A stretch of DNA of 64,000 bases from Euglena gracilis (GCA_039621445.1 CP154956.1:81650474-81714473); one strand, 5' to 3'; counted from the stretch's first letter, positions 1-10,325 are shown. A program made the numbers and translations. The notes: a model not told the origin generated them from the sequence alone.

Positions 1-960
1 CCGACTACCCAATTGGTCGGCCGACTAGGCCTGGTCGGTAGCTAGTCGGCGAGACAGGGGGGGGGGGGTAGTGGGTAGTCGGCCGACTACCCACTCTAAT
101 GTACAAACGGGTCCAAACCGCCGACTTTCAAGCCCCCCCCCATGAAGAAAATCCAATGCAAACTAGTCGGTGGCTAGTCGGCGGTCATAAAAATGGTCTG
201 TGGCGGGCCCAAATCACCCGGAAATGGTCCGGATGGGTCCAAATAAGTGTCTTACGCCTAAATAAACACCCCCAGAAGGAAATCTTGGGTCGGTGGGGGG
301 TTGGTGGGCCCTTGATGGGGGTCCGGAGGGGTAAAAAACCAATGATGAAACAGGGATTACATGAAAATCCTTTAGAAATGCAAGCATTCTACATCACGAG
401 AGGCAGAAAACTCCCCCCTCCACCCCCATCCGAGCCTCAAATAACAAAATTCCTTCGTTGTTGGCAACATACTCGGGGGCTAAGTCGTTTATGTGGCTCA
501 CTTTGGCATTGGCAGGGGGGGGGGGGGGCTCCGCCCCCCTCAAATAACAAAATCCCTTCTATGTTGGCAATAGACTTGGGGGGATAAGACCTTTTTTTGT
601 GCAAATTTTGACTTATATTGAAAATCCAATGGGGAGAGGTGTTCTTTTGTCAAAAGTGGCCCAAAATGGACATTTTCCCATTTTTTTTGCATATTCACCC
701 CCGATTGGGGGGTTCTGGAGCCATTTGGGTGGGTTTTGACTGGTGTTGAGGTGATTTAGACAAAAGTTTTTTCCCAGGGGGGGGGGGCTTAAAAGTCGGC
801 GGTTTTGACCCGTTAGTACATTAGAGTGGGTAGTCGGCCGACTAGTCGGCCGACTACCCAATTGGTCCGCCAACTAGTCGGCCGACCAATTAGTCGGCCG
901 ACGGGTCGGCCGACCAATTGGGTAGTCGGCCGACTAGTCGGCCGACTACCCACTACCCCC
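1..960. mobile_element. Palindrome-rich inverted-repeat element, family GTCGGCCGAC (left end cut by window)
   Basis: Both ends carry arrays of the 10-bp palindrome GTCGGCCGAC and its variants (about 1-105 and 826-955). They face each other as inverted repeats. Just inside, ACTCTAATGTAC and GCCGACTTT..AAGCCCCCCCC occur at 93-140 and again, reversed, at 775-830. The interior has no convincing gene; the reading frames there are G/C-run artefacts. A second copy lies at 59713-60690 in the opposite orientation and shares interior sequence, for example the blocks near 170-240 and 60540-60610. No transposase was seen, so I read it as non-autonomous. Confidence 0.6.
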
Positions 961-1740
961 CCCCCCATAGTGGGCCGGCCTGTTTTTTTTGACGTTGTGT
1001 TTTTTGTTTTTTTTAATTCTAACAATGTTTTTTTAAAAAAAACAAAAAAAACGCCCAGTGGGTTTTGCATGGAAAAATTTTTGAATGCACATTTTCAATG
1101 ATTTTTGGCAACTTCTGGGTAATTTCTGCCAAAAACTTCCTTCCACAAAAATGAAAAATGTCATAAAATTCCATTTTTGTTGCATTTTTGGATGTTTTTG
1201 ACCATTTTGGCAGTTTTTGAACTTAGTAGGATTCAAAGTATGGTTTGGGAGTTTCTTTTTTCAATGAAATTTTCCTTTTGTTTTTTTGATGCTTTTTTTA
1301 CTGTTTTTTTTTAAAAAAACACGTTATTTTGTTGTTTTTTTCTAAAAAAAAACAAAAAAAGGCCCACTATGCCCCCCCCCCAGTCTACCGTTTGGGCAAA
1401 TATGCAAAGCAGGTTGTGTATTGGTGGGGGGTTGGCAAGCTGCAGATCCCTGGGGCCTGGGGGATGCCCCTGGACCAAAACCACAGAACCCTGGGATGGA
1501 ACCCCCGCCTGGGAAACAGAGTAAAGTGCAGCCTTTCCCAATCCCTTGTCACCGCACCCCAAATGATGCTCAACTCCACAATGTGCAGTGCATTCAAAGA
1601 GCAACGGTATGGTTCGCACAATCTGGCTCGAGGTGAAATAATTTCCATCTGCACCAGGTCCAAATGGGTTCCCCACAACCCAAGATGCCCTCCTTGCAAC
1701 ACTTGACATTGATACAAGAACAAACCTGAAGAAGAGGGTC
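961..1740. other. Gene-free stretch with a nested inverted-repeat fragment
   Basis: ATAGTGGGCC at 967-976 is repeated inverted as GGCCCACTAT near 1361-1370, next to T- or A-rich blocks, so about 965-1371 looks like a small hairpin element. Its right flank, CCCCCAGTCTACCG, is the reverse of the left boundary of the element at 59713. From 1375 to 1740 I see nothing identifiable. Confidence 0.4.
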
Positions 1741-1960
1741 GGGGGGTAGATCTGGCCCGGGGGGGGGGGGGGGGGGGGTAGTGGGCCTACCCTAGGGTCA
1801 GCCCAATAGGACCCTAGGGTCGCCAAGGTCGCTAAGGCCGCTCTAGGGTCGTGGGCCGACCCTGGCGTCGCCTATCCTAGGGTGGGCCGACCCTAGGGTC
1901 GACCCTAGGGTCGGCCCACCCCACAACCTCGCTCCCCTATCAAAAATTTGATGTTTTAGG
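1741..1960. repeat. GACCCTAGGGTC palindrome array, truncated end of the 13.4-kb element family
   Basis: GATCTGGCC followed by a G-run of about 17 and GTAGTGGGCC matches the terminus of the element at 13387-15169. Several copies of GACCCTAGGGTC(G) follow. Nearby, 2040-2115 holds CACAAGGGATTTGGCCCCC-like sequence akin to the satellite inside that element. No opposite terminus was found, so this is probably a truncated copy. Confidence 0.5.
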
Positions 1961-1989
1961 CCTTCAAATACAAAGAAAACAAAAGGAAG

Positions 1990-2260
1990 AAATACTAAGA
2001 TTGATTACTTATGCTAAAATACACCCCAAAATAACTGACGTGAGGGATTTTGTGATTTTGGGGCCCTTGAACACAAGGGATTTGGCCCCCAAAACGACTT
2101 GGAAACACAAGGGACGCCTTGGACAAGGTGCTCCTCCTTAGGGGGGGGGGGGCTCTGCTTTTACCGCCAACGAGGATTGTGGCCGCCTTGATGGGTGTCG
2201 CTTTGGGCATGCGGTGGTAGACGGCCACTGTATTTCTGTGCACCTTGAAATACTTGGGAG
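1990..2260 (-). CDS. Exon-like block, unknown protein
   Basis: On the minus strand from about 2245 a coding-looking stretch (HRNTVAVYHRMPKATPIKAA, then TILVGGKSR) runs until a C-run near 2145, then degenerates into satellite-like sequence. I do not recognise the family. It lies in line with two other minus-strand exon-like blocks (2866-3146 and 3490-3990), separated by repeat-filled gaps, so it may be a downstream exon of the same broken or intron-rich gene. Confidence 0.25.
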
Positions 2261-2336
2261 ATCAGGCAGTAGACTTTGGTCATTTTGACCCCCCTCCCCC
2301 CCCCCTATGGACCCCGTCCCCCCCCCTCTGCCTAAC

Positions 2337-2859
2337 CCATCGGTGAACTTCACCGGTGAAGTTCACCAAGAGAGTACTTTTTGGCCAAAAATGGCCAAAA
2401 ATGGCATTTTGGGCAAGTTTTCGGAAATTTCGATAAAATTCCATGAAGCATCAACCTCAAAATGACCATTTTGAGAGGAAAGCAGCAAAATTTTACCCAT
2501 GAAAATTTCACCCCACAAGCATCAAAACGGTGAAGTTCACCAGTGAACTTCACCAGTGAACTTCACCGCCGAAAGTACCATCCCCCCCCCCTTATTTGAG
2601 CACACCCACGGGCCAAAGCACCCCCAAATGCTCAAATAAGGGGGGGGGGTCAAATAAGGGGGGGGTCAAAAATTCCTTTAGAAAGAGGGCAAAAAAATTT
2701 TCGGCGCCTTTGGCGCCTAAAAAACGTTCCCCGGACCCAAATGCTCAATTAAGGGGGGGTCAAATAAGGGGGGGAGTGGTACCCCCCCCTCCCCCCCGGT
2801 GAGGGTTCACCGGTGAACTTCACCGGGGGGGGGGGGTCCACAGCCCCCCCTCCCCACCC
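2337..2859. repeat. GGTGAACTTCACC palindrome repeat, copy 1 (interrupted by a TA element)
   Basis: The unit starts with GGTGAACTTCACCGGTGAAG, a near-perfect palindrome, then about 170 bp of unique A/T-rich sequence, then more GTGAAC/GTTCAC palindromes and C/G runs. It is nearly identical to 3184-3475 apart from a 206-bp insertion (2576-2781). The 9-mer CTGCCTAAC borders it on both sides (2328-2336 and 2860-2868). The same 9-mer, or a one-mismatch form, also borders copy 2, so it may belong to the repeat or to the host context and not be a fresh target duplication. Confidence 0.7.
2576..2781. mobile_element. TA-flanked C-run element M1 (206 bp), word CTTATTTGA
   Basis: It begins TACCATC(10C)TTATTTGA and ends with the inverted equivalent, TCAAATAAG(8G)AGTGGTA. 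The word CAAATAAGGGGGG recurs inside. The paralogous repeat at 3404-3470 has the same flanks joined at a single TA (position 3422-3423), which is an empty site. Insertion with TA duplication is therefore seen directly. There is no coding capacity. TA targets are typical of Tc1/mariner/IS630-type elements; that assignment is inference. Confidence 0.8.
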
Positions 2860-2865
2860 CTGCCT

Positions 2866-3146
2866 AACCTCCTTGGCTACGTCCTCCAGCGACACGTCCG
2901 GCGATTTCGCCAACCGGGTCATTGCCGCACGTCGTGCAACGTCCTTGAACGTTAAACGACGTCCGACAACCCCCGACACCCAGGATGCCACTCCACAAAA
3001 CGACTTGTCTGATGTCGGCGTTTGTTGTCCTGCCAGTGGTTTCGCTGATCGGAAGAGCCAGTTTCCTCCTACACCTGGCTTTGCTTCGCCAACCAGTGAG
3101 CGTTGACGATCAGAAGCCGTCACAGGACTGATCGATCTGGACTTTC
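2866..3146 (-). CDS. Exon-like block, unknown protein
   Basis: About 90 codons read on the minus strand from a candidate acceptor (..GGACCTAG at about 3147). The peptide includes RSISPVTASDRQRSLVGEAK, later GRRLTFKDVARRAAMTRLAK and SPDVSLEDVAKE, and has normal amino-acid composition, unlike the G/C-run frames nearby. It ends at GAG-GTTAGGCAG, followed by a G-run, so GTTAGG could be a donor. It is flanked on both sides by copies of the GGTGAAC repeat, which would then occupy introns. No family was recognised. Confidence 0.35.
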
Positions 3147-3183
3147 TAGGTCCCGGACCCCCTCCCCCCCCCCTCTGCCCAAC

Positions 3184-3488
3184 CCATCGGTGAACTTCAC
3201 CGGTGAAGTTCACCAAGAGAGTACTTTTTGGCCAAAAATGGCCAAAAATGACATTTTGGGCAAGTTTTTGGAAATTTCGATAAAATTCCATGAAGCATCA
3301 ACCTCAAAATGACCATTTTGAGAGGAAAGGAGCAAAATTTCACCCATGAAAATTTCACCCCCAACCATCAAAACAGTGAAGTACACCGGTGAACATCACC
3401 AGTGAACTTCACCGCCAAAAGTACCCCCCCTCCCCCCCGGTGAACGTTCACCGGTGAAATTCTCCGGGGGGCCCGCCCCCCCCCCCCC
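3184..3488. repeat. GGTGAACTTCACC palindrome repeat, copy 2 (uninterrupted)
   Basis: Near-identical to copy 1 at 2337-2859 without the M1 insertion. It is bordered by CTGCCCAAC (3172-3180) and CTGCCTAAC (about 3493-3501). It sits between two coding-looking minus-strand blocks. Confidence 0.7.
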
Positions 3489-3489
3489 C

Positions 3490-3990
3490 CCCCGTACTGC
3501 CTAACCTCCTCCGTGACAGATTCCACAAAGGAATCAACTAGTAGCCCATGCAGAAACCCAGAATCAAAATATTGGCTTGTTGGGCCTCAAAGGGCTTTGT
3601 CCAGTCCACTTCTCGCAACACCCGTGGCAACTCGTCGTCCTGTAAAATTTCTTGGGGGGTGTACAGCCTAGTTTGCCGCTTTTTTGGTGAGTCCACGGGT
3701 GGAAGCAAACTGCAAGAACCGCTGGAACTTTGGAATCTGGGAGGTGGAGGAAGGCACCACTTGGTTTTCTAGCTTGATTGAGGAGTATACCTGTCCCACA
3801 GCATTCAGGTAGCCGCGGAAGGAGGATGCTTTCACTGCGATGGCTCTAAATCTTTGACCGGCCTGTGCCCACCGTTGATCCCACCGTTGCCTGATTTGGG
3901 CTGCGCCGTCAACCAACAAACTGGGATCAATCATCCAGCCGGCCCAGGCAACAAGGGATGGGCAACTTGGACTCCGCAGACGATTTTTTC
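3490..3990 (-). CDS. Exon-like region, unknown protein, possibly frameshifted
   Basis: On the minus strand, SLVAWAGWMIDPSLLVDGAA and QIRQRWDQRWAQAGQRFRAI open a plausible protein, which continues through SSFRGYLNAVGQVYSSIKLE. After a frame change, LYTPQEILQDDELPRVLREV and DWTKPFEAQQANILILGFCM follow, then LLVDSFVESVTEE in another frame. It ends GAG-GTTAGGCAG like the 2866-3146 block. Composition suggests real coding sequence. The frame changes may be short introns or decay. I do not recognise the family. Confidence 0.35.
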
Positions 3991-4084
3991 TCGTTTTTTT
4001 GCGAAAAAAAAGGAAAATTCGCAAAAAATGGAAATTTCGCAAAAAACCAAAGCGCGAAAGGAACGTGTTTCCTATTTGTTCTGT

Positions 4085-5540
4085 TTTCAGGCCGCCCATA
4101 TGGAGGACATGGCTGACAAGTCTGGTTCATCCCCTGGCTCTTGGTCATAATATTGGGATCCCTTTGTGCAAACGTGGAGGACGCCGGCCTTCCACAGTAG
4201 TCATGTGGCTGGACTGGAGCGGCATTTCAGGGGGGGTGTTCCCCCCGCGTCCCCCCCGCGTCCCCCCCCGCGTCCCCCCCGCGTCCCGGATTTTGGCCGG
4301 GCACGTTTTTTGGTCGACCAAAGGAAAATTACATACAAATTTGGGTGACGCCAAAGAAAACGCATGGGGGTGGTTGGGCCACAGGTTCAGGTCCCCCCAA
4401 GCCCTCAGGAAGGCCGGCTTTCTTCAAGTGCGCCGATCGAACGCAAGCCCCCAAGGGATACACAAGAGGGTGGGTGGGCTGGGAGACGGGGGAGTGGTTC
4501 CCAACGGTTCCGCCTACCCTCCCCTTAAATCAAATCCACCCACCTTTATTCCTTTCTACGTGACCCAATGTGTTATCCAATGCACCCTAATAGAGGAAAA
4601 AACCTCGTTCACGGCCCCCTTTGTTATGTTCTGTCAGCCAAACCATATGGGCGGACATGGCTTCTGACAATTTCAAGTCTTGGTTCTCCCCCCGCGTCCC
4701 CCCCCCGCGTCCCGAACCACCCCCAGGTCTTATTTTCCCCCCTATTCTGAACTTCTTCTTCCAGGCCTGTCACTCCGGACGCTGTTTGGAAGGTGGCACA
4801 GTGTCGCTTCTGCGACTGGTGTCATGCACAGAGTGCTGCTCATCTGGTTTACTTTCTTCGAGCAGTGTTCTGGTTCCAGTGCCAGCACCACCCGAATGCG
4901 GCTCATTTTCAGAAGCACTCGAACTTGGAATCCAATTTTGGATGTACCGAGGCCAATCACAGAATGCTGTACATACTGCAGATGAGGACTGTGGCAGGAG
5001 CCATTCTCCTCAGCCATCCGTGTGATACACGTTGGGCTCAGGTGCACAAATGCTGGAGACGCTGATGCAAGTTTGAGCAACATCACGCTACAGATGTGGA
5101 GCGCCTGTTCAGGTGGGCATGATGCACATGGCCGTGAGCAGCTGACGGCCGAACAAAGGTGTTTTTGCTCCCCTCCACAGAATTTTTTTGTCATTTCACT
5201 CACTGATGTCTGCGAAGTAAGGAGATCCAGGGCCACCGCCCCCAGAATGTCGACATTTTGTTGGGGAAATGCCCTCATCTGTCCTATACAAACCCTACCC
5301 TCCCACCACAGGAGCTGTTCGTGAAGGTGAAGGCGAATTCGAGTTTTTGGACGACGGCATCTGATGTTATCCGTTCTGGTGTCTCCTTGGATTTATTGGT
5401 CACATTTCTTTCTCGTCCACTGTTTGCATTTGTTTTTCAGCACATTGTCTTTCCAAATTGCAACCAGGTGATCTGGGTGTTGTCCAATTTTTTTGTGGGC
5501 ATTGTAATTTTTTCAAGACCAAAAAATTGAAAATTGCAAA
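4085..5540 (+). other. Plus-strand exon-like fragments between C-run spacers, no identified gene
   Basis: Several short coding-looking blocks follow pyrimidine tracts ending in CAG. One begins after TTCTTCTTCCAG at 4765 and encodes RFCDWCHAQ and related residues with CxxC spacing. Another begins after CCACAG near 5310 with ELFVKVKANSSFWTTASDVI. Tandem (CGCGTCCCCCC) runs lie at 4240-4285 and 4690-4715. This may be a decayed multi-exon transposase with a zinc-finger exon, but no diagnostic motif was seen. Confidence 0.25.
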
Positions 5541-5549
5541 GTTTTAGCT

Positions 5550-5781
5550 TACCACCTCCCCCCCCCAATTGACCCCCCCCCCTAATTGACCAAACGCCCC
5601 GGGGAAAATTTTTTCGACCCCCCCCCTAATTGACTGCCCGGGGGGATTCTGTGCTGAAGCACCCCGGTGCCCCCCCCCCCCTAATTGACGCCCCCCCCCC
5701 CTAATTGACCCCCCCCCTAATTGACCAAAAGGGGGGTCCCGTGGAGAGGTCTCACGGTCAATTGGGGGGGGGGAGGTGGTA
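5550..5781. mobile_element. TA-flanked C-run element M2 (232 bp), word CCAATTGA
   Basis: TIR TACCACCTC(9-10C)AATTGA at the left is matched by the inverted TCAATTG-run-GGTGGTA at the right, ending at 5781. The word CCTAATTGAC followed by C-runs is repeated about six times inside in one orientation. There is no gene. Organisation matches M1. Confidence 0.7.
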
Positions 5782-6134
5782 AACAGCGATTTTTTTTTAA
5801 AGGTTGATTTATTTTTCCGGGGGGGGGGGACGATAGACGGAAACTGCCCGTTTTTCCTTCAGTGAGGGGGGGATGGTTGGGAGATTTCAAATGCGCCAGG
5901 TTGGAAAAATTGGGGGCAACACCTGGTCGCAGGTGTAAAGATGATTCGTCAGGAAAACTCGCAAGCAATCCCCTTTTTGTCACTCAGTGGTGGCCGCCAG
6001 CGGCCGCGGGGGTCCACCACTGGGACAAAAGTGCAGATGCCCACTGGCGGACGAAGGCTATGGTAAGCTCTTGTTTTCTTAGCACCCTTTCCGTTCTTCG
6101 GGAATGCTGAGAGCCTTTCTCGTGTCTGGCCATA
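5782..6134. other. Spacer, nothing identifiable
   Basis: G/C-run and mixed sequence. GGCCGCCAGCGGCCGC at 5992-6007 is a local palindrome. No gene or repeat family was assigned. Confidence 0.3.
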
Positions 6135-6314
6135 TACCACCCCCCCCCCATATTGTCCCAACCACCTTCCCACTGGGACCCCAAATGGACAATAGGGGGG
6201 GGGGGACAATATGGGGTACCAAAGGAAATTTCATTGGCCGAGCCAAAAAAACCCCCCGTCGGCCGGGCCGAGGGACAATATGGGGGGGGGGGACAATATG
6301 GGGGGGGGGTGGTA
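6135..6314. mobile_element. TA-flanked C-run element M3 (180 bp), word CATATTGTCC
   Basis: Begins TACCACC(8C)ATATTGTCC and ends GGACAATATGGGG..GGTGGTA. GGACAATATGGGG is repeated internally. Same architecture as M1 and M2. Confidence 0.7.
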
Positions 6315-6732
6315 CCGTAGCCGATGGAAAAAAAATTTACCGGGTCCGGGGAAAATTACCGCAAATTTGCGCTGCAAAATTACCCCGCAAATTTGCCGCC
6401 CAACCCTGGAGGCAACAAAAAAGCCATCCAGATCATCGTACACTGCCTGTAGGTCAAAAAAAACAAGTTTTCCAAAATATCTCGACAATGAAGCAAAATT
6501 AAAGAAAATGTCCGGAGAGCAAAAAATGAAGCTCTTGGAATGTCCCATCCAACCATGGTTTTCTTTCCTCCCAACTGTTTTTGTAGCCCGAGTTACAGCC
6601 ATTTTTTGGCTTTTTGGCCCATTTCAGGGCCATCTTGGGCTGTTTTTGGGGGTCAAAAAATGGATGTTTCCAAAATATCTTGGAAATGAAGCAAAATCAA
6701 AGAATGTCCTCCGAGCAAAATGAAGCCCTGGA
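6315..6732. other. Gene-free spacer with a local duplicated motif
   Basis: CCAAAATATCT-GAAATGAAGCAAAAT-like sequence occurs twice (6468-6525 and 6668-6725), and a related CAAAATATCTC lies at 56856-56866. No gene seen. Confidence 0.35.
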
Positions 6733-7918
6733 GGAGCCCAGATAACCGCGGTGTAACCGCGGCGTAACCGCGGTGTAACCGCGGTGAGAACAAGAGCAAA
6801 GGCATCATGCAAATGCTTCATGCCGAGGGTTTGGCCGGCGTGGGGAGGGAGTTAACGCCCCCAAATTCCGTTGCTAGAAAACTACAGGGGGTGGTCTTAT
6901 TTTTTGGAGGGTCTTATTTTTGGATTTTTTTTTACCAACCGTAACACACAAAAAAGCATGTTTCAGGTTCTCAAAAACATTAAAAATTCTCCTTCAGCAC
7001 TTTGCGCCATGTGTAGATTGGTTCAAATTTTACCCTATCCTTGGAACTCGAAAATTATTTTCTGTCCGAAATTGGGGTTTTGGAAATTTTCAAGGGGAAA
7101 ATTCCACCATCTCCGGTGCTTCATGCCGTCGGGGTGGGTCTTGTTGGGGGGTAACTCTTCTTTTTTGATTTTTGATTGATTGGCCCAGGGTCTTAGTTTG
7201 GGGGGTCTTCCTTTTGGGGGGGTCTTATTTTGTCATGCCGCCCGCGGGGCCCATGCCGAGCCCCTCGGCATGGCAAAATGGGACCCCCCCCCCTTGGTGG
7301 CCGACGGTCCTCGTCAGACATGCCCATCCTCCAATATTCCATACTCAAAAAATTACAAAACTTGGCGAATTATCATGGACAAATTAGGAATTTGTCTTAG
7401 CAAGTTTCAGACAAGGATCGTATGATCGTGTTTGTAGTGATGTTAATTACACCCCAATTTTGGAATTGGCCACCTCATTCAAGCAAAATTGAACCTGATG
7501 CTGTGAATTTTTGAAAAAAGATGCAACCACTATGAACTGAAGAGAGCAACTGTCGATCCAATCAATCCAAACCAAGATCATCGTGTCATTTGAAAGAAGA
7601 CTCTCCAAGGGTTTTTTAGTTGGACCCCCGGGGGGAGGTAGGGTGTGTTCCCCCCTGGGGTTGTGTCGAGCCCAGCCCCACCCTGAGGGTCCCGCCAGGA
7701 GATATAAACTTTTCGGTGCCAAAAGCGCCGAAGATTTTTGAAAAAGGTGCTATTTTTTAGCATTTTTCGTGATTTTTTGACCATCTTCGGGGAAAAGTGA
7801 GGGTCCCCCAGGACCCCGCCCACCCCCCTGGGGGCTCCACTACCCTGAAAGGCACCTTGCCTGTGTAACCACGGTGTAACCGCGGTGTAACCGTGGTGAT
7901 AACCGCGGTTTGGGCTCC
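6733..7918. mobile_element. Inverted-repeat element, family ACCGCGGT (about 1.19 kb)
   Basis: The left end is GGAGCCCAGATAACCGCGG followed by tandem GTAACCGCG units. The right end is the same in reverse, AACCGCGGTTTGGGCTCC. The interior has GGGTCTTATTTT words (6892-6925 and 7135-7230) and no credible gene. No target-site duplication could be fixed by eye. Confidence 0.55.
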
Positions 7919-7979
7919 TCCCCTTGGGAGGCCCTACCTAACAGTATTTTGAATTCCCCACGGCCATTTTTTGGTCAAT

Positions 7980-8260
7980 TTTGCCCATTGTGTGCAGTTT
8001 TGGCCTGTTTTGACTTCGTTGTTTTTGGGCATTTTCGGGGCAAAAAACTCAAAAAACTTTTTGCCCGGAACCCAGAAAACCTGTTTTTGAGCCGAAAATG
8101 AGCGTTTTTCGACCCGCCGGCGCCCCGTTTTGGGCATGAAACGCATGGACTTTGGGTCAAAAAAGTCGAAAAAATCAAAAAAATTGTCCGAAACGATGCT
8201 TTTGGGCCTCCCGGACCCGGAACAACTATTTTCGAGCCCAAAATGACAGGGACACCGGTT
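7980..8260. repeat. Dispersed repeat, second copy at 58560-58830
   Basis: Shares a colinear series of phrases with 58560-58830, including GAGCCGAAAATGAGCG, CGTTTTGGGC, CGCATGGACTTTGGGTCA, AAACGATGCTTTT and GACCCGG. Identity looks moderate and orientation is the same. No coding function seen. Confidence 0.6.
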
Positions 8261-8318
8261 CTGTCCAAAGCCCAGCGTTAGGAACGCACTTTTTATGCCA
8301 TGAATAACAATTTTATCC

Positions 8319-8694
8319 TACCGTGCCCCCCCCGAGCTATTCCCGTCCCCGGGACCCTTTACGGCCCAATGGGAACAGTACGGGGGGGGAACAGCTCGGG
8401 GGGGGGACCTAGGTCCCCCCCCCCCGAGCTATTCCCATACCCGACCCTCGGGCAACCCAAAAGGGGTCATTTTTGGCAACTTTTTTGGATGTTCGCAAAA
8501 AATGGTCAATTTTGTGCACATTTGCCAAAAGGTGATTTTTGAAAATGGTCCAAAAACGTCGATTTTTGACCACTTTCTCAGGAAGTTCTTTATAAAAAGT
8601 GCTATGACAGTGAGCTATTCCCGTACCCCCAATGGGAATAGCTCGGGGGGGGGGGGGGGGGGTGAGAATAGCTCGGGGGGGGGGGGGCATGGTA
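8319..8694. mobile_element. TA-flanked C-run element M4 (376 bp), word CGAGCTATTCCC
   Basis: Begins TACCGTGCCCCCCCC then GAGCTATTCCC, and ends GAATAGCTC followed by a G-run and CATGGTA. The word GAGCTATTCCC (or its reverse) occurs at least six times inside. No gene. Confidence 0.7.
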
Positions 8695-9110
8695 GTTTCT
8701 GGGTTACCATGTAGAACAGTGAAATTTGTCGTTTGCGGAAAATTGGGTTGAGCATTTAGTTTTTTTTTTGGTGAAAATTGGTGTTGTTTTGAAGTAAGAG
8801 TACGTAAAGGACATTGAAGTAAGAGCACGGTGGAGTGTGTAAAAATACATGGCCACCGTTGGTCGTCTGTAGTTTATTGTTCAGGTAACCTCCCCCCAAA
8901 TAACCCCCCCCCGGTGTGTTATTTGGGCACCTGAACTGGGGCCCTAGGGTGGGGGGGGTGTTATTTGGGGGGGGGGTTATTTTTACATGGAAAACCAAAG
9001 GAAAACAGGGGGTGTTATTTTGGCGCTCGAAATCGGCCCCCGAGCGTGTGTGTTGTAACCGTGAATTGAGGCCCGGCGCCTGCCCTGTATTTCGTGGGTG
9101 TGAACACGAA

Positions 9111-9196
9111 ATACAGGGCGTTATTTTCAATTCACGAATACAGGCTGTATTTGTGAATTGGGTATTCACGAAATACAGGCTGTATTTCGTGAATTG
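9111..9196. repeat. 86-bp palindromic repeat, copy 1 (copy 2 at 9963-10048)
   Basis: Contains CACGAAATACAGGCTGTATT followed by TCGTGAATT, a hairpin with arms of about 14 bp. A copy differing at about one base lies at 9963-10048 in the same orientation, so the pair flanks a 766-bp segment. Confidence 0.85.
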
Positions 9197-9351
9197 TATT
9201 TTTTTGTTTTTATAACAGCTTCTGAAACTAGAAACCTTCTTGCATCACATCGTCTGAAGTAATTCAGAAAAAAACCAAATGCACAAAGCAAAAGAAAATT
9301 GAATGGCATGTCCTAGGTGATAAATGAAGGCGGTGCACAACTAGTGCAACG

Positions 9352-9708
9352 TCAGATAGCAAAGTGCCGTGGATTTACGCCGGGAAAGCTAACGAGGTTT
9401 GCACGAATGACACACCCATGACCCATGTTTGGGCTCATGGCATAAATGCACACAACGCCAGTGGTATGAAAGGGAACAAGCATCGCACTGCACTCGATTT
9501 CAAGGAGGTGAGCAAATGCGGATTGCTCTGTCGCTGCCATTCCGGACGCTTTCTTTTTGGCAGCCTCTAGCAGAAGGTCATCGTGCAGGGGGTCAATAGC
9601 AGGGTTCTTTCTGTTCTCCCAACCCTGCTTAATTGTGGCCAAAAATTCAGCAACTTTTGGGGGTTGTGTCAACATTCTGTCCATGGTGTTTGCCGCTTTC
9701 TTCGCCAT
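9352..9708 (-). CDS. Hypothetical protein, 118 aa
   Basis: Starting at ATG 9708 (minus), the peptide opens MAKKAANTMDRMLTQPPKVA and continues through GWENRKNPAIDPLHDDLLLE and AAKKKASGMAATEQSAFAHL. The first ~75 residues have normal composition and helical character; the tail is less convincing. It lies between two copies of an 86-bp repeat inside element M7. No domain recognised. It may be a truncated transposon protein or an exon. Confidence 0.35.
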   Translation of the reverse strand: MAKKAANTMDRMLTQPPKVAEFLATIKQGWENRKNPAIDPLHDDLLLEAAKKKASGMAATEQSAFAHLLEIECSAMLVPFHTTGVVCIYAMSPNMGHGCVIRANLVSFPGVNPRHFAI

Positions 9709-9962
9709 TTTTTGGAGAACAGAGTGAGGAGAAACACGGGGTGAAGGTGCGAAAATAGCGCTAAAAAGCTCTAAAAACGAAAAGCATTGTGGGGGGCCTT
9801 TGCGGGGGGACCGGCCGCCTTCGGCGCCGCCCCCCACCCCCAAAGTGCCCCCCTATAACTTGGCCTTACATCCATATCTCGTTTTCCAGGACCAGGGGTG
9901 TGTTATCAATGTGTTCCAGGTCATCTGGACAATGTTTTCACATTTTGGTTTCTATTCACGGA

Positions 9963-10048
9963 ATACAGGGCGTTATTTTCAATTCACGAATACAGGCTGT
10001 ATTTGTGAATTGGGTATTCACGAAATACAGGCTATATTTCGTGAATTG
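9963..10048. repeat. 86-bp palindromic repeat, copy 2
   Basis: Matches 9111-9196 with one visible change (GGCTATATT for GGCTGTATT). See that entry. Confidence 0.85.
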
Positions 10049-10161
10049 GATTTTTTGAAAATTTTGGCAAAAAAAACGCCCCAAAAGTGCCCGAAACCAT
10101 GGCGTGAAGCACATCAACGAAATACAGGGCAGGCGCCGGGCCTCTTAATTAACGGTTACAG

Positions 10162-10269
10162 AAAAATCGTGGGCTATAACCCGTATACAGGCCGTATAAC
10201 GGGTCAAGGGCGCCTACGGCGCCCTTGACCCGTTATACGGCCTGTATACGGGTTATGCCCACGATTTTT
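10162..10269. repeat. Near-perfect 53-bp hairpin (cruciform)
   Basis: Arm 10162-10214 is the reverse complement of 10218-10269 apart from a one-base indel, with a 3-nt centre (TAC). The arms contain smaller palindromes, GTATAC and GGCGCC. It lies at the right inner end of element M7. Confidence 0.9.
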
Positions 10270-10325
10270 ATATAATTTGGGGGGGGGTTATTTGGGGGGG
10301 GGGGTTATTTGGGGGGATGGTTTAC

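Larger units (their letters stand above)
8886..10324. mobile_element. TA-flanked element M7 (1.44 kb), word CCAAATAACC, with one reading frame
   Basis: The left end is TAACCTCCCCCCAAATAACC. The right end is the reverse of TAAACCATCCCCCCAAATAA. Inside is a second inverted pair, GCCCGGCGCCTGCCCTG at 9071 and its reverse near 10125, plus a directly repeated 86-bp palindromic block. It is the only TA-type element here long enough to carry a plausible reading frame (9352-9708, minus). Confidence 0.55.
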
